Assembly: GCF_020880815.1 (NCBI RefSeq)
Contig: NZ_JAJITD010000021.1
Coordinates: 1-64,000, forward strand
Direction of reading: 5' to 3'
DNA from: Paraburkholderia sejongensis
Lineage (GTDB): Bacteria; Pseudomonadota; Gammaproteobacteria; Burkholderiales; Burkholderiaceae
Length of the DNA: 64,000 nt
Shown here: in pieces, positions 55,515 to 64,000 of the stretch
How positions within the stretch are numbered: the stretch's first letter is position 1
Layout: each line of letters opens with the position of its first letter
Program-made: the position numbers and the translations under genes
The notes under the pieces: generated by a model
What the model saw: the letters and a program-made list of their open reading frames with translations, nothing else
The model's database searches: none
What the model was told of the DNA's origin: nothing

Positions 55515-56122
55515 AGGGCTTTTGCGCGACCGACATCACGTTGGTGCGCGCCCGCGACGAGTCGTGCGCCAGCGCGAACGCGAAGAGATCCGGCTTCATC
55601 CACAGCATGCCGTTCTCGCCGTCGTAGATCGCGGCCGAACCCGGCATGGTCGGATACGACTTCAGCAGGTCACGCAGCGACTGGCCCACGTCCGGCGTGA
55701 TGGCCGCGAAATACACCATGCCGCGCACCTTTGGGTCGACACCCACTTCGCTGACCGGCTCGCCGCCCCCAGGAGTAGCCGGCCAGCAGCGTCGGGCCGT
55801 TCATGTGCGACAGCACTTCACGGGTGGCGTGGACGTCGTCGGCGAGCGAGGTCAGCGGCAGTTGAACCGCGGCGACGTTGTAGCCGTCGGCTGTGAGGAT
55901 GGTGATGACTTCGTTCCAGATGCTCGCGTCGACGAACGCGCCGTGCACCAGCACTACGTTGCGGACCGCCTGATCCGGCTTGACCGGTTCCGCCGCGGCG
56001 TGGGTCGAGACCAGCGCCGCGGGCAGACCGAGCGCGACCGACAGCACGGCCGCGCGGCCCAGCTTCAGCGCACGGGAGAAACGCGCGGGCGTTTTGCGAT
56101 GTGACTTGAATGTGTTCGACAT
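55515..56122 (-). pseudogene. Secreted alpha/beta hydrolase, frameshifted and truncated
   Basis: From ATG 56122 (MSNTFKSHRKTPARFSRAL) an exported protein has a signal peptide (about 14-42), then VRNVVLVHGAFVDASIWNEV (oxyanion region), VQLPLTSLADDVHATREVL and the nucleophile elbow LLAGYSWG. A shift near 55767 moves the frame to VSEVGVDPKVRGMVYFAAIT, then DLLKSYPTMPGSAAIYDGEN and LFAFALAHDSSRARTNVMSV, like hydrolases of the RutD/EstC or haloalkane-dehalogenase-like group. The 3' end is lost at the 55512-55530 junction with the monooxygenase fragment, so the catalytic His is missing. Confidence 0.8.
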
Positions 56123-56172
56123 GATGGGTTCGTGGTTAGGCGGAGTGGCCGGCGGCCCTTCCCGGTTTGCGA

Positions 56173-57344
56173 TCAGGCGGCCTGATTGACTTCGATGGCG
56201 CGCGGCTTTTGCATCCACACTCGGATCAGGATCAGCGCGAGCCCGGCGCCGAGGAACAGCAGCGCGGCGGTGAACATGCCCGGCAGGCCGTAGAGGTTGA
56301 TGAACTTGCCGCCCACCGCGGCGCCCACCGCAATGCCGAGATTGGCGAACGAGGCAAAGAGCGAAGTGGCGAATTCGGGCGCTTCCGGCGCTTCCGAAGT
56401 CAGCCAGATCTGCGTGATGACGAGGCTGCTGGTATGCACGGCGCCCCAGAAGATCATGATCACGATCATCGGCGTGACGTGCTGCTGGAACGACATGACG
56501 AGCAGCAGCGCGCCGACGATCAGGATCGGGTGAACGATCACGGTCGCGATCATGTTTCGGCCGATGAACTTGCCGGCCAGCATGTTGCCCGCCACGCCGC
56601 CGAGACCGAACAGCACCAGCAGCGCGCTGATCGTGCTGTTCGACATGCCGGCGACAGTCTTCAGGTATTCCGCCGCGTAGCTGTATGCCGCGAACATGCC
56701 GGCGAAGATGAGGCCGGTGGACGCGATGTTCAGCCAGAGCGTCGGCTTCTTCAGGATGTTCATCTGCTGACCCGAGCTGCCGCTGTTGCTGGCGGGCATC
56801 TGCGGCAACAGCAGCAGCACGCCGAAGAACGACAGCGCGTTGACGGCGGCCGTGAAGTAGAACGCCGCTTCGTACGAGAACGTGCTGGCGATGTAGGTCG
56901 TGATCGGCACGCCCAGCACGATGCCGATCGTGGTGCCGAGGAACACCAGCGACGACGCCTTGGCCGCCTCTTCCTTGCGATACAGCGAAATCGCCGAGAC
57001 GAACGCGAGCGAGAAGTAGACCGGATGCAGCAGCGCCGGGATCATCCGCACGCCGAGCAGCACGTTGAAGTTGGTGACGAAGGCCGAACCGAGACTGCTC
57101 AGCGTAAACACGGCCAGCGCGATCTGCAGCATCGTCTTGCGGTTGAAGCCGGACAGCAGCAACACGAGGAACGGTCCGAAGACCGACACGACGAGCGCGA
57201 AAATGCCGGTCAGCATGCCAGCCTGCGGCGCGGTCACATTAAAGCGGTGGATGATTCCGGCATGATGCCGACCACGCCGAATTCGATGGTGCATAGGCCG
57301 AACAGACCTAACGCAATAAAAAAGATGGGATGGATTAATCGCAC
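56173..57344 (-). pseudogene. MFS transporter with a 1-base frameshift
   Basis: A GTG at 57344 behind a strong ribosome site (GAGGAG) starts (V)RLIHPIFFIALGLFGLCTI, the first helix of an AraJ/YdhP-like drug or sugar efflux transporter. Near 57253-57257 one base is missing, so the reading moves from GVVGIMPE to RFNVTAPQAGMLTGIFALVV in another frame. From there about 373 residues with 11 more helices are intact (LLGVRMIPALLHPVYFSLAF, SLVFLGTTIGIVLGVPI). The long open part argues that the shift is recent or a sequence error. It is the last of three broken genes behind the LysR regulator. Confidence 0.85.
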
Positions 57345-58003
57345 GCCAGACTCCTCTTTTCGTGATTCGCTTGGGAATAAAAATTCAGCCGGATAATGAA
57401 AATCTCGAATTTTATGGAAATTAAAATATCCGGCGGAACGGTTACTAAGTGGAAGCGAATGTATCACCGAAGAACCGGCCTAAAATAAGCGTCTTCGTCC
57501 AATAACAAAGGAATCTTTTTCCTAGGTTCGGCGGGGCTGCCGGGCAGCGACTAATTTCCCTTGATGGGCTTGGGTTTTGGCGTGCTGAAGCGGGATTGAA
57601 CTATGCCGTTAGCATGACGTACGACGACTCGGGACGGCAGTTTTATTTTCGCCTACCCAGCCTCGAGAATATGCTTTGCGAGCCGCGCGCAATAGACACG
57701 TCAAGATATTACCGCAATACGACACCCGTAATGAATTATTGTGAGATAAGGTATGACATCAAACGATTTTGTTAATTAGTGTTGAAGTTTGTTAATTTTA
57801 CTAACCATGTCCAACCGCCTTGCTAATGACGGACTGTTTATCCCATTGATTTTTAGGCAGAATTGACATATTCCCGTCATTGCGACATGTTGCTATTTCC
57901 ACAACATTTCGCATGAGGCCTCCCCGCTAATTCACCTAATACCCATTTCTTGCCCGTCAATTGCACTAACGTAGATTGAACGATATCGGCAATCGACATC
58001 ATC
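57345..58003. other. Left flank of the Tni module
   Basis: The 659 bases between the MFS pseudogene and tniA are AT-rich from about 57735. Two direct copies of TTTGTTAATT (57768-57777 and 57788-57797) lie exactly 20 bases apart, as expected for transposase-binding repeats near a transposon end starting around 57754. No gene is seen. Confidence 0.5.
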
Positions 58004-59626
58004 ATGCGCAAGGCGGACGGAAGCGAAGCTCGGGAAATCACGGTTGCCTGCATACTTCGACCAATCGGGAATGGGCCGCTCACCAAGGCTCAGGCATTAA
58101 AGGCTGCCCAGCTGCTTGACGTGCACTGGACCACGATCTACAGGCTTCGGCAGCGCTTTCTGGCCAAGCCTGTCGCCAGCGCTGTCAAACCCCGTGGGCG
58201 AGGTCCGAAGACAGGCGGCCGCCGCTTGGGGGCCCGGGCCGAGACAATTGTCGACGAAGTGCTGACCACCTGGCTTCCCAGACAACCGCTACTGGCGCAT
58301 CCCCTTTCCGATCTGGTGCTCGAGATCCGACGCCGATGCGCCGCCGCTGGCGTGACGCCCCCCAGCCGTAACTCAATTGGCCGGCGTTGGACTATCCATC
58401 GTGAAACCGAAAGTCTCGAGCAGGCGGGCAACCCCGCATCGGCGCCGGGTAACTTTGTCGTCCACCGTCCGCTTGACGTAGTCCAGGTTGATCACACCCA
58501 GGCGGATATTTTGGTGGTCGAGGCAATATCCCGTCGGCCGATCGGTCGACCGTGGCTGTCTCTCGCCGTCGACGTTGCCACCCGATGTGTCATGGGCTTC
58601 TATGTGGGCATGGATCGCCCTGGCGCGGCGACCGTCGCCCTGTTGCTCACCCGCGTGGCGCTTTCCAAAGCGGCATGGCTGGACAAGCTCGGCGTCCAGC
58701 TCGAGTGGCCCATGCGCGGTGTGCCCTCCGTATTACACCTCGACAATGCCGCTGAGTTCAAAAGTCGAGCCCTCCGTAGCGGCTGTTCGGAGTATGGCAT
58801 TGAACTCATGTACCGTCCCGTCGGGCGCCCTCATTTTGGCGGCCACATCGAGCGATTGAATCGGACGTTGATGGAACGGGTCCATGGGCTTCCAGGTACG
58901 ACCGGCTCGTCGCCAAAGGGTCGTAAAACCCGTCCGCCGGAAAAACAGGCTGCCTTGACGTTGCAAGAATTCGGGCGCTGGCTCGCCTTGGAAATCGGGC
59001 AGCGCTATCACAACAATGCACATCGCGGCCTGCATGGCGCCACGCCTTCCAGTATGTGGGATGCATTGCAGGGCGCGAACGTGACGTCGCGGTGGCCCGC
59101 CACGCCGGAAGCCGAATGGCAATTCCTGCTGCAATTCCTCCCGGTCGCCCGTCGGACAATTCAGGCCAATGGCCTGACCCTGTTCCACCTCCGCTACTGG
59201 CATCCGATCTTCGCTGCTTGGCGACTCGACCGGCGCACCGTGATGGTCCGTTACCACCCAGAAGACCTGTCTCGCATCTTCGTGAGCGTATCCGGAAAAG
59301 ACTTTATCGAGGCCCGATTTGCGGACTTGCGTCATCCCCCGATCTCGCTGTGGGAACAGCGCTGCGCGGTTCTGCATTTACGCGACCAAGGGCACGCATT
59401 GATTTCGGAAGCGATGGTGTTCCGTGCAATCGACGAACAACGTCGGCTCGTCGCCCAGGCCCAGCGTAGTACACGACACGCAAAGCGCCAAGGCCCCGAT
59501 CCGAACCACCGGAGATCACGAAAGATATCTCATACACTGGTTTCTGAACCGCCTTCAGTTGATCAACAGGCTGAATCTGTCGATTACAGCAAGCCGGCGC
59601 CAGCCTACGACGCTGAACAATGGTGA
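58004..59626 (+). CDS. tniA: TniA-type (TnsB-like) DDE transposase
   Basis: The 540-residue protein has an N-terminal DNA-binding region with a helix-turn-helix (KAAQLLDVHWTTIYRLRQRF) and an rve/DDE core: first Asp in RPLDVVQVDHTQADILV, second in VPSVLHLDNAAEFKS, and Glu in GRPHFGGHIERLNRTLMER. A C-terminal Mu-type beta domain (LTLFHLRYWHPIFA) follows. It is the catalytic transposase of Tn5053/Tn402-like and Tn7-like elements and needs the ATPase TniB. The gap to tniB is eight bases. All catalytic residues are present. Confidence 0.93.
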   Translation: MRKADGSEAREITVACILRPIGNGPLTKAQALKAAQLLDVHWTTIYRLRQRFLAKPVASAVKPRGRGPKTGGRRLGARAETIVDEVLTTWLPRQPLLAHPLSDLVLEIRRRCAAAGVTPPSRNSIGRRWTIHRETESLEQAGNPASAPGNFVVHRPLDVVQVDHTQADILVVEAISRRPIGRPWLSLAVDVATRCVMGFYVGMDRPGAATVALLLTRVALSKAAWLDKLGVQLEWPMRGVPSVLHLDNAAEFKSRALRSGCSEYGIELMYRPVGRPHFGGHIERLNRTLMERVHGLPGTTGSSPKGRKTRPPEKQAALTLQEFGRWLALEIGQRYHNNAHRGLHGATPSSMWDALQGANVTSRWPATPEAEWQFLLQFLPVARRTIQANGLTLFHLRYWHPIFAAWRLDRRTVMVRYHPEDLSRIFVSVSGKDFIEARFADLRHPPISLWEQRCAVLHLRDQGHALISEAMVFRAIDEQRRLVAQAQRSTRHAKRQGPDPNHRRSRKISHTLVSEPPSVDQQAESVDYSKPAPAYDAEQW

Positions 59627-59634
59627 GGTGAGAC

Positions 59635-60507
59635 ATGAAAAACATGCCACTCGGCCACTTGCTGCCGGCGATCCGGCCACAGGCGCAACTCGACGATGAA
59701 TTGCGCATTCACTCCCTGCTCCGTGACCGATGGATAGATTACCCACGTGCGACTCAGGCGTTGGAACAACTTGAAAGATTACTCGCGACGCCACGACGTG
59801 AGCGCATGCCCTGCCTTCTGCTACACGGCGATTCCAACATCGGCAAAACGCAGATCGTTGCCAAGTTCCGACGCGCCCATCCCGACGAGTTCGACGAAGG
59901 ACGTGGCGTTGAAATGCGCCCAATCATCTCAATGCAAATGCCGCCGACGCCTGACCAGCATCGCTTCTATTCAGTCTTGCTGTTTGAAATCGGTGCCCCA
60001 CACCACGCAGCAGCAAGCCTTGCCGTACTCGAGCGGCTCGCACGGGATCTGCTGCGACGCACGGCCCCACGCATGCTGATTGTCGACGAGGTGCATCATC
60101 TCCTCGCTGGCACCTACCGCGAACAGCGTGCTGCCCTGAACTTACTGAAATTCCTCGCCAACGATCTTCGCGCCAGCATTGTCCTGGTTGGCACAGATGA
60201 CGCGGTGATCGCCCTGCAAAGCGATACGCAAATGGTTAGCCGATTTACCCCGTTCGAGATGCCTCGCTGGCGTGAAAGTGAGACGTTTCGCCGACTTCTG
60301 TCCGCGTTTGCTCGCATCTTGCCGCTATGTGGGCCCTCTGATCTCGCGCAACGGAAGATCGTACGGTACGTGCTGGCCGCCAGCGACGGACTTACCGGCG
60401 AGGTGTCTCGTATCCTGAATGCCGCGGCCGAACTGGCGATTCGCGACGGTAATGAGTCAATCGCGCTCCACCACCTCGAACAGGTGGCACCGATTGCCGC
60501 TCACTGA
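59635..60507 (+). CDS. tniB: TniB AAA+ ATPase (TnsC-like target-selection protein)
   Basis: The 290-residue protein has Walker A LLLHGDSNIGKTQIVAKFR (about 62-80), Walker B RMLIVDEVHHLLAGTYREQR (about 142-160) and sensor/arginine regions (IVLVGTDDAVIALQSD, RFTPFEMPRW), typical of TniB/TnsC. It connects the transposase to the target-selector protein TniQ. The ribosome site GAGGTGA precedes ATG 59635. The gene looks intact. Confidence 0.93.
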   Translation: MKNMPLGHLLPAIRPQAQLDDELRIHSLLRDRWIDYPRATQALEQLERLLATPRRERMPCLLLHGDSNIGKTQIVAKFRRAHPDEFDEGRGVEMRPIISMQMPPTPDQHRFYSVLLFEIGAPHHAAASLAVLERLARDLLRRTAPRMLIVDEVHHLLAGTYREQRAALNLLKFLANDLRASIVLVGTDDAVIALQSDTQMVSRFTPFEMPRWRESETFRRLLSAFARILPLCGPSDLAQRKIVRYVLAASDGLTGEVSRILNAAAELAIRDGNESIALHHLEQVAPIAAH

Positions 60508-61011
60508 CCTGCGCCCGTGGCCCGTTGCACATCGGCCCTTTGACGAAGAAGCATTCGGTAGTTGGCTGGGCCGCATCGCCAGCCGCTACGCACTCAGCAT
60601 CGCGCAGTTATGGGAAATCAGCCAACCCGGACGCTTCCCGGCACTGACTAACGCTGGTTGGATCTTGTTTGCACCGTTGCCGGAGGACACACTCAAAATC
60701 TTCGCGACCCTTGCGCGCGTCGAGATCGGCCATCTCGTGCGAATCCAGACCCCATCCGACTGGATGATCGATCGCGCGCAATTACCCGTACTGCTTCAGA
60801 TGCCAGGCGGTGATTCCTGTAGATGTCACCGCCCCACGCTGAAAGCAGCACTGGCCGGAACCCGATATCAAGGTATGAAGAACACGTCAATGATCTGGAG
60901 CACATTCCTGCGTCGATGCCACCGCAGGCGAAAAACATGGATCGCTTGCTCTCGAACATCAGCAAATATCGACAGCGGCGCTCTGAGGCACTGCGGTACA
61001 GGCGATATTAG
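60494..61011 (+). pseudogene. tniQ: TniQ target-selection protein, decayed
   Basis: Starting at TTG 60494 inside tniB, the frame gives LPLTDLRPWPVAHRPFDEEA, then FGSWLGRIASRYALSIAQLW, the N-terminal TniQ domain. Around 60805-60830 the zinc-finger region that should read YCP-like is scrambled: reading IPVDVTAPR is followed by a stop where Trp (of the RWK motif) is expected, then KQHWPEPDIKV, another stop, and finally EEHVNDLEHIPASMPPQ, KNMDRLLSNISKYRQRRSEA in a third frame ending at 61011. The element has lost its targeting subunit. Confidence 0.78.
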
Positions 61012-61234
61012 CGCAATTAGTGCACCCAGTAGCATAATTAACGGACTTCAGCACCTCCGTCGTCTTTTCCATCTCGCCCTCCCGCCGAACATCGCCGTAC
61101 AGCGCCATGCCGGCCGCGACGGCAGCCGCTATTCATCGATCTGTATGCGTTATGGCTGAGGCAAAGCCCTCGCCCGCAGACAAGTGTCGGTACGGGCCGG
61201 TGTCTATTGTCGGGTCTTGATCATCGCCTTTTAT

Positions 61235-62072
61235 GGTTCTGTCGCGCTAACGTGATCGCGTAGAATTTGTCGAACCACAACGTACGACAGAGCACGATGG
61301 CAAAAACGAAGACGGCACGCAAAGCGCTGCCGGCGGGCATTGGAAAAGTACTGAAGCGATTGCACTGTCCATTGGATGTGATCCTGCTGTGTGTTCGGTG
61401 GTACGTGGCGTACTCCTTGAGCCTGCGTAATCTCGAGGAGATGATGGCCGAGCGTGGAGTCGAGGTGGATCACTCGAGCGTGCACCGCTGGGTCATCAAG
61501 CTCGTGCCGTCGCTGGAAAAGGCATTCCGCCCGAACAAGCGCCCGGTGGGCAAGAGCTGGAGGATGGACAAGACCTACATCAAGGTCAAAGGCCAATGGA
61601 AATACTTGTACCGCGCCGTGGACAAGGAGGGCAACACAGTCGATTTCCTGCTGCGCGCCCATCGTGACAAGACCGCTGCACGCCGGTATTTCGAGAAGGC
61701 GATTGCCCGGAACGGTGAGCCCGAGACTGTCACCGTGGACAAGAGCGGCGCCAATCTGGCCGCGCTCGAAGCGCTCAACGCAGCCCGACCGACGCCGATC
61801 AACGTCCGGCAGAACAAGTACTTGAATAACATCATCGAGCAAGACCATCGTGCGGTCAAACGTATCGTCAAGCCGATGATGGGTTTCAAGAGTTTCCGGT
61901 GCGCGCGCATCATCCTGTCCGGCGTCGAAGTAATGCATATGATCCGAAAAGGGCAGATGCGGGGCAACGACGGTACCCCAACTGCAGCCGAGCAATTCTA
62001 TTCGCTCGTGATATAAGCAGTCCTACTCACATTGGAATTCTCGCGCCATACGCCCCTTATCGCGACACAGCC
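61235..62072 (+). mobile_element. IS6-family element, type A, intact copy
   Basis: The left end GGTTCTGTCGCGCTAACG and the right end (minus strand) GGCTGTGTCGCGATAAGG are related to those of the decayed copies at 45831 and 51733. The element is about 838 bp and holds one complete transposase gene. No 8-bp target duplication was found (CCTTTTAT versus CCTATGGT). Confidence 0.8.
61267..62016 (+). CDS. IS6-family transposase (type A)
   Basis: The start codon position 61267 gives 249 residues, with ATG 61297 as an alternative (MAKTKTARKALPAG). The N-terminal HTH (SLRNLEEMMAERGVEVDHSS) is followed by the DDE core: Asp in SWRMDKTYIKVKGQWKYLYR, Asp in VTVDKSGANLAALEAL and Glu in NNIIEQDHRAVKRIVKPMMG. 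The open frame is complete and the motif order is canonical, so the enzyme may be active. It is clearly related to the broken copies elsewhere in the window but not their direct copy (many substitutions). Confidence 0.95.
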   Translation: MSNHNVRQSTMAKTKTARKALPAGIGKVLKRLHCPLDVILLCVRWYVAYSLSLRNLEEMMAERGVEVDHSSVHRWVIKLVPSLEKAFRPNKRPVGKSWRMDKTYIKVKGQWKYLYRAVDKEGNTVDFLLRAHRDKTAARRYFEKAIARNGEPETVTVDKSGANLAALEALNAARPTPINVRQNKYLNNIIEQDHRAVKRIVKPMMGFKSFRCARIILSGVEVMHMIRKGQMRGNDGTPTAAEQFYSLVI

Positions 62073-62155
62073 CCTATGGTCACCCCTATTCATGCACTAG
62101 TGCCCATGGGACGACGATGGCGCTCGGGCTTACCCAATGCCCGATCGCCTCGAGC

Positions 62156-63277
62156 TCAAAGAGCGTAGCGCAGGATGGCCGCCGCATGCTGTCCGTCCGG
62201 AATATCTGCCTGGCGAACCGCCATCACGCGTGACCCCGTCGCGAGTGCATGCGTCGCGATCGCGTCGATAACCCCATAATGATCCTTCGATGGGACATCC
62301 GTGAGCATGATCTGCCCCGTCGCTTGATCGAACGTGCCTGGCACCGCTGCATCGATATCCACCAGCAGCACGTCAATCGCACCCATCGCAGCCGCGCGCG
62401 CCACATCAGAAAGATCCGTGACTGCGCGACGCGCCGGCCTGAACGTTTCCAGACGCGCGCGGATAGCTTCGAGCTGGCGCTCATAAAGACGGTCCAGGAG
62501 CGGTCGCACCGCAGCGCCAAGATCTATATCGGACGTTCGATCCGAATTGCCTGCAATCGGATCTGCTACGAGTGACGTCAAGCCGGAAACCGAACGGAAG
62601 ATCGAGGACAGCGGGTCAGCGCTCGCAAGAAAGACCGGGATATTCGTGCCAGCCAGCAGCGCGCGAACCGCTGTATCCACTTTGCGAGCGTATTTCGTTA
62701 GCAGCGTCTTTTTGCCTTCGAGACCGCGAAGCCGGCCAGCCTGCGACGGATCATTGAGGGCCTCCAGATCCACCGTGCTTGCGAAGTCCTTCGGAAGGTC
62801 GGGTACCTCCACCTCGACAGGATGCCCTTCAGCAGAGACTTCAATGAGCCGCACGCTGTTTTCCGATAAGGCGAGAACCAGGGCCACGTGAGGAAAGGTG
62901 ATCGCACGCAGCAAGGGCTTGAGGTGGAAGCGCCGGGACACGACGACGTGAGGCCGCAGCGCGTTGGCAAGTCGAAACGTCCGGATCTGTTCTGGAGTTA
63001 CCAGCACCGCGAGGCTGTTGGCCTGAAAGCGCCAGAAGTCATAATCTTCCGTCAGATCCTCGACGCTTTCCTTGATGGCCATCCGCCCGCTTCTCGGGAA
63101 ATTCTCGGCCTCCAGTTGCAGCAGCGCTTCTTTCAGAAGGTTACCGAGTTCGATACGGCTCGCGTCTGCACGCTGGGACAAGGGTGTAGTCGACAGGTAG
63201 ATCGAAACGCAGGCATCGGCACGGACCTGCGACAAAACATCCAACTGAGCGAGCGTAGGAATGTCGAGATGTAGCAT
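62156..63277 (-). CDS. baeRF-family (bacterial/archaeal eRF1-like) protein
   Basis: The 373-residue protein has the three-part eRF1-like pattern of baeRF families: an N-terminal region (VSIYLSTTPLSQRADASRIE), a middle RNase-H-like region (PHVALVLALSENSVRLIEVS) and an L7Ae-like C-terminal region (AAMGAIDVLLVDIDAAVPG, then VIDAIATHALATGSRVMAVR). Proteins of this group were proposed to act on stalled ribosomes or as stress factors; experimental data are scarce. It is upstream-adjacent to arcA but ends away from it (both minus), so they could be in one transcript with a 135-base gap. Confidence 0.75.
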   Translation of the reverse strand: MLHLDIPTLAQLDVLSQVRADACVSIYLSTTPLSQRADASRIELGNLLKEALLQLEAENFPRSGRMAIKESVEDLTEDYDFWRFQANSLAVLVTPEQIRTFRLANALRPHVVVSRRFHLKPLLRAITFPHVALVLALSENSVRLIEVSAEGHPVEVEVPDLPKDFASTVDLEALNDPSQAGRLRGLEGKKTLLTKYARKVDTAVRALLAGTNIPVFLASADPLSSIFRSVSGLTSLVADPIAGNSDRTSDIDLGAAVRPLLDRLYERQLEAIRARLETFRPARRAVTDLSDVARAAAMGAIDVLLVDIDAAVPGTFDQATGQIMLTDVPSKDHYGVIDAIATHALATGSRVMAVRQADIPDGQHAAAILRYAL

Positions 63278-63412
63278 AACTCCTCCTTTTGGCGCGACGG
63301 GATCAAGCCCTCTGGAAGTCTGATTCGGGTCGGCAGCGTCACGTGACTCATCGATCGTCGAAATGCCGGGGCGGGCATAGTCCAGGTTGAGCCGAGCACA
63401 AAGCCGGAAAGC

Positions 63413-64000
63413 TCAGTAGTCGACCGGATCGCGGATGATCGGGCAGGTCATACAGTGGCCGCCGCCACGTCCACGGCCCAGTTCGGCGCCGACGATCGTA
63501 ATCACCTCGATACCCTGCTTGCGCAGCAGCGTGTTGGTGTAGGTGTTGCGGTCGTATGCATAGACGACGCCCGGCGACGCGCACACGAGGTTCGCGCCGC
63601 TGTCCCACTGCGTGCGCTCGCGCTGGTAGTCGGTGCCGCCGGCCTCGACCACGCGCAGCTGTTTCAGGCCGAGCGCCTCGGCCACCACGTCGGTGAACGG
63701 CTTGTTTTCCGCATGCAATTCGACGCCGCTCGGATGGCTGCTCGGCCGGTACGAGAACGTGCGGGTCTTCGCCATGAAGTCGGGCGCGACCAGCACGCAA
63801 TCGCGGTCCGCGAACGTGAAGACCGTGTCGAGGTGCATCGCCGCGCGAATCTTCGGCATTGCCGCGACGATCACGCGCTCGGCGGCGCCCTTCTGGAACA
63901 GCGTGGCAGCCAGCTGGCTGATTGCCTGACGCGAGGTGCGCTCGCTCATGCCGATCAGCACGACGCCCTTGCCGATCGGCATCACGTCGCCGCCTTCGAG
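63413..64000 (-). CDS. arcA: Arginine deiminase, C-terminal part (runs off the window)
   Basis: The frame reads from the window edge (LEGGDVMPIGKGVVLIGMSE) to the stop at 63413. Landmarks of arginine deiminase: MSERTSRQAISQLA, the catalytic His in MHLDTVFTFADRD, and the nucleophile Cys in GRGGGHCMTCPIIRDPVDY. The enzyme converts L-arginine to citrulline and ammonia, giving ATP in the ADI pathway under low oxygen and protecting against acid. Only about 195 of about 410 residues are inside the window. Confidence 0.95.
   Translation of the reverse strand, partial: LEGGDVMPIGKGVVLIGMSERTSRQAISQLAATLFQKGAAERVIVAAMPKIRAAMHLDTVFTFADRDCVLVAPDFMAKTRTFSYRPSSHPSGVELHAENKPFTDVVAEALGLKQLRVVEAGGTDYQRERTQWDSGANLVCASPGVVYAYDRNTYTNTLLRKQGIEVITIVGAELGRGRGGGHCMTCPIIRDPVDY

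Noticed and set aside
56167..57396. 409-codon plus-strand frame opposite the MFS gene
   Set aside because: His/Glu/Arg-rich antisense product with no domain; the minus strand encodes clear membrane helices.
1..64000. CRISPR arrays, rRNA or tRNA genes
   Set aside because: No regularly spaced direct repeats or recognisable cloverleaf/rRNA sequences were seen; the short repeats found are IS ends, target duplications or palindromes.

Overview
The window looks like a chromosomal piece of a beta-proteobacterium of the Burkholderia/Paraburkholderia/Caballeronia group. The evidence is a GC-rich coding style, Burkholderia-type exopolysaccharide (EPS) genes (ManC/BceA-, Wza/BceE- and Wzc/BceF-like), an ESPR-type giant autotransporter, a VpsR/BerB-like sigma-54 activator and a beta-proteobacterial set of insertion sequences. 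This is inferred from protein character alone; no rRNA, tRNA or CRISPR array was seen.

Layout. 1-2100: debris (a 3' fragment of monomeric isocitrate dehydrogenase, a vapB antitoxin with a doubly frameshifted vapC, one unknown membrane protein). 2101-8043 (all minus): two cyclic-di-GMP modules, a PAS-GGDEF-EAL sensor translationally coupled to a TenA/PqqC-like protein, and a complete YfiR-YfiN-YfiB signalling operon. 8400-31332: a Wzx/Wzy-type EPS locus with a GT4 glycosyltransferase, a GNAT protein, ManC, Wzx flippase, a GT2 glycosyltransferase, a 1.8 kDa-residue-scale (about 1824 aa) autotransporter adhesin, Wzc tyrosine kinase, Wzy polymerase, and a minus-strand operon crp-like / wcaJ-like / wza / GT4. 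Two near-identical sigma-54 (-24/-12) promoter sequences lie upstream of wzc and of the crp-wcaJ-wza-GT4 operon.

32288-41014: a second Crp-like regulator, then a compact operon of acyl carrier protein, acyl-CoA-dehydrogenase-like flavoprotein, an aminoacyl-tRNA-synthetase-like amino acid:carrier protein ligase, a DUF1839 protein and a GH2-like glycosidase. It faces convergently a VpsR/BerB-like sigma-54 activator. This operon is the best candidate for an undescribed system: aminoacyl-thioester chemistry next to an EPS locus.

41750-53457: an insertion-sequence accumulation zone. It holds one intact IS66-family element with a perfect 8-bp target duplication, decayed IS6-family copies of two types and an IS21 remnant. 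Among them sit a beta-helix lipoprotein, an alpha/beta hydrolase, a TM2 protein and a truncated lipoprotein. 53518-57344: a LysR regulator followed by three broken genes (FAD monooxygenase, alpha/beta hydrolase, MFS transporter). 58004-61011: a TniA-TniB-TniQ (Tn5053/Tn7-like) transposition module with a decayed tniQ. 61235-62072: an intact IS6-family element. 62156-64000: a baeRF-family protein and the 3' part of arginine deiminase (arcA), which runs off the window.

Working model: c-di-GMP made or degraded by YfiN and the GGDEF-EAL protein would feed a BerB/VpsR-like activator, which with sigma-54 drives export and assembly of a mannose-containing EPS. The carrier-protein operon may decorate or process a related product. 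The wiring is inference; the gene calls and promoter matches are visible in the sequence.
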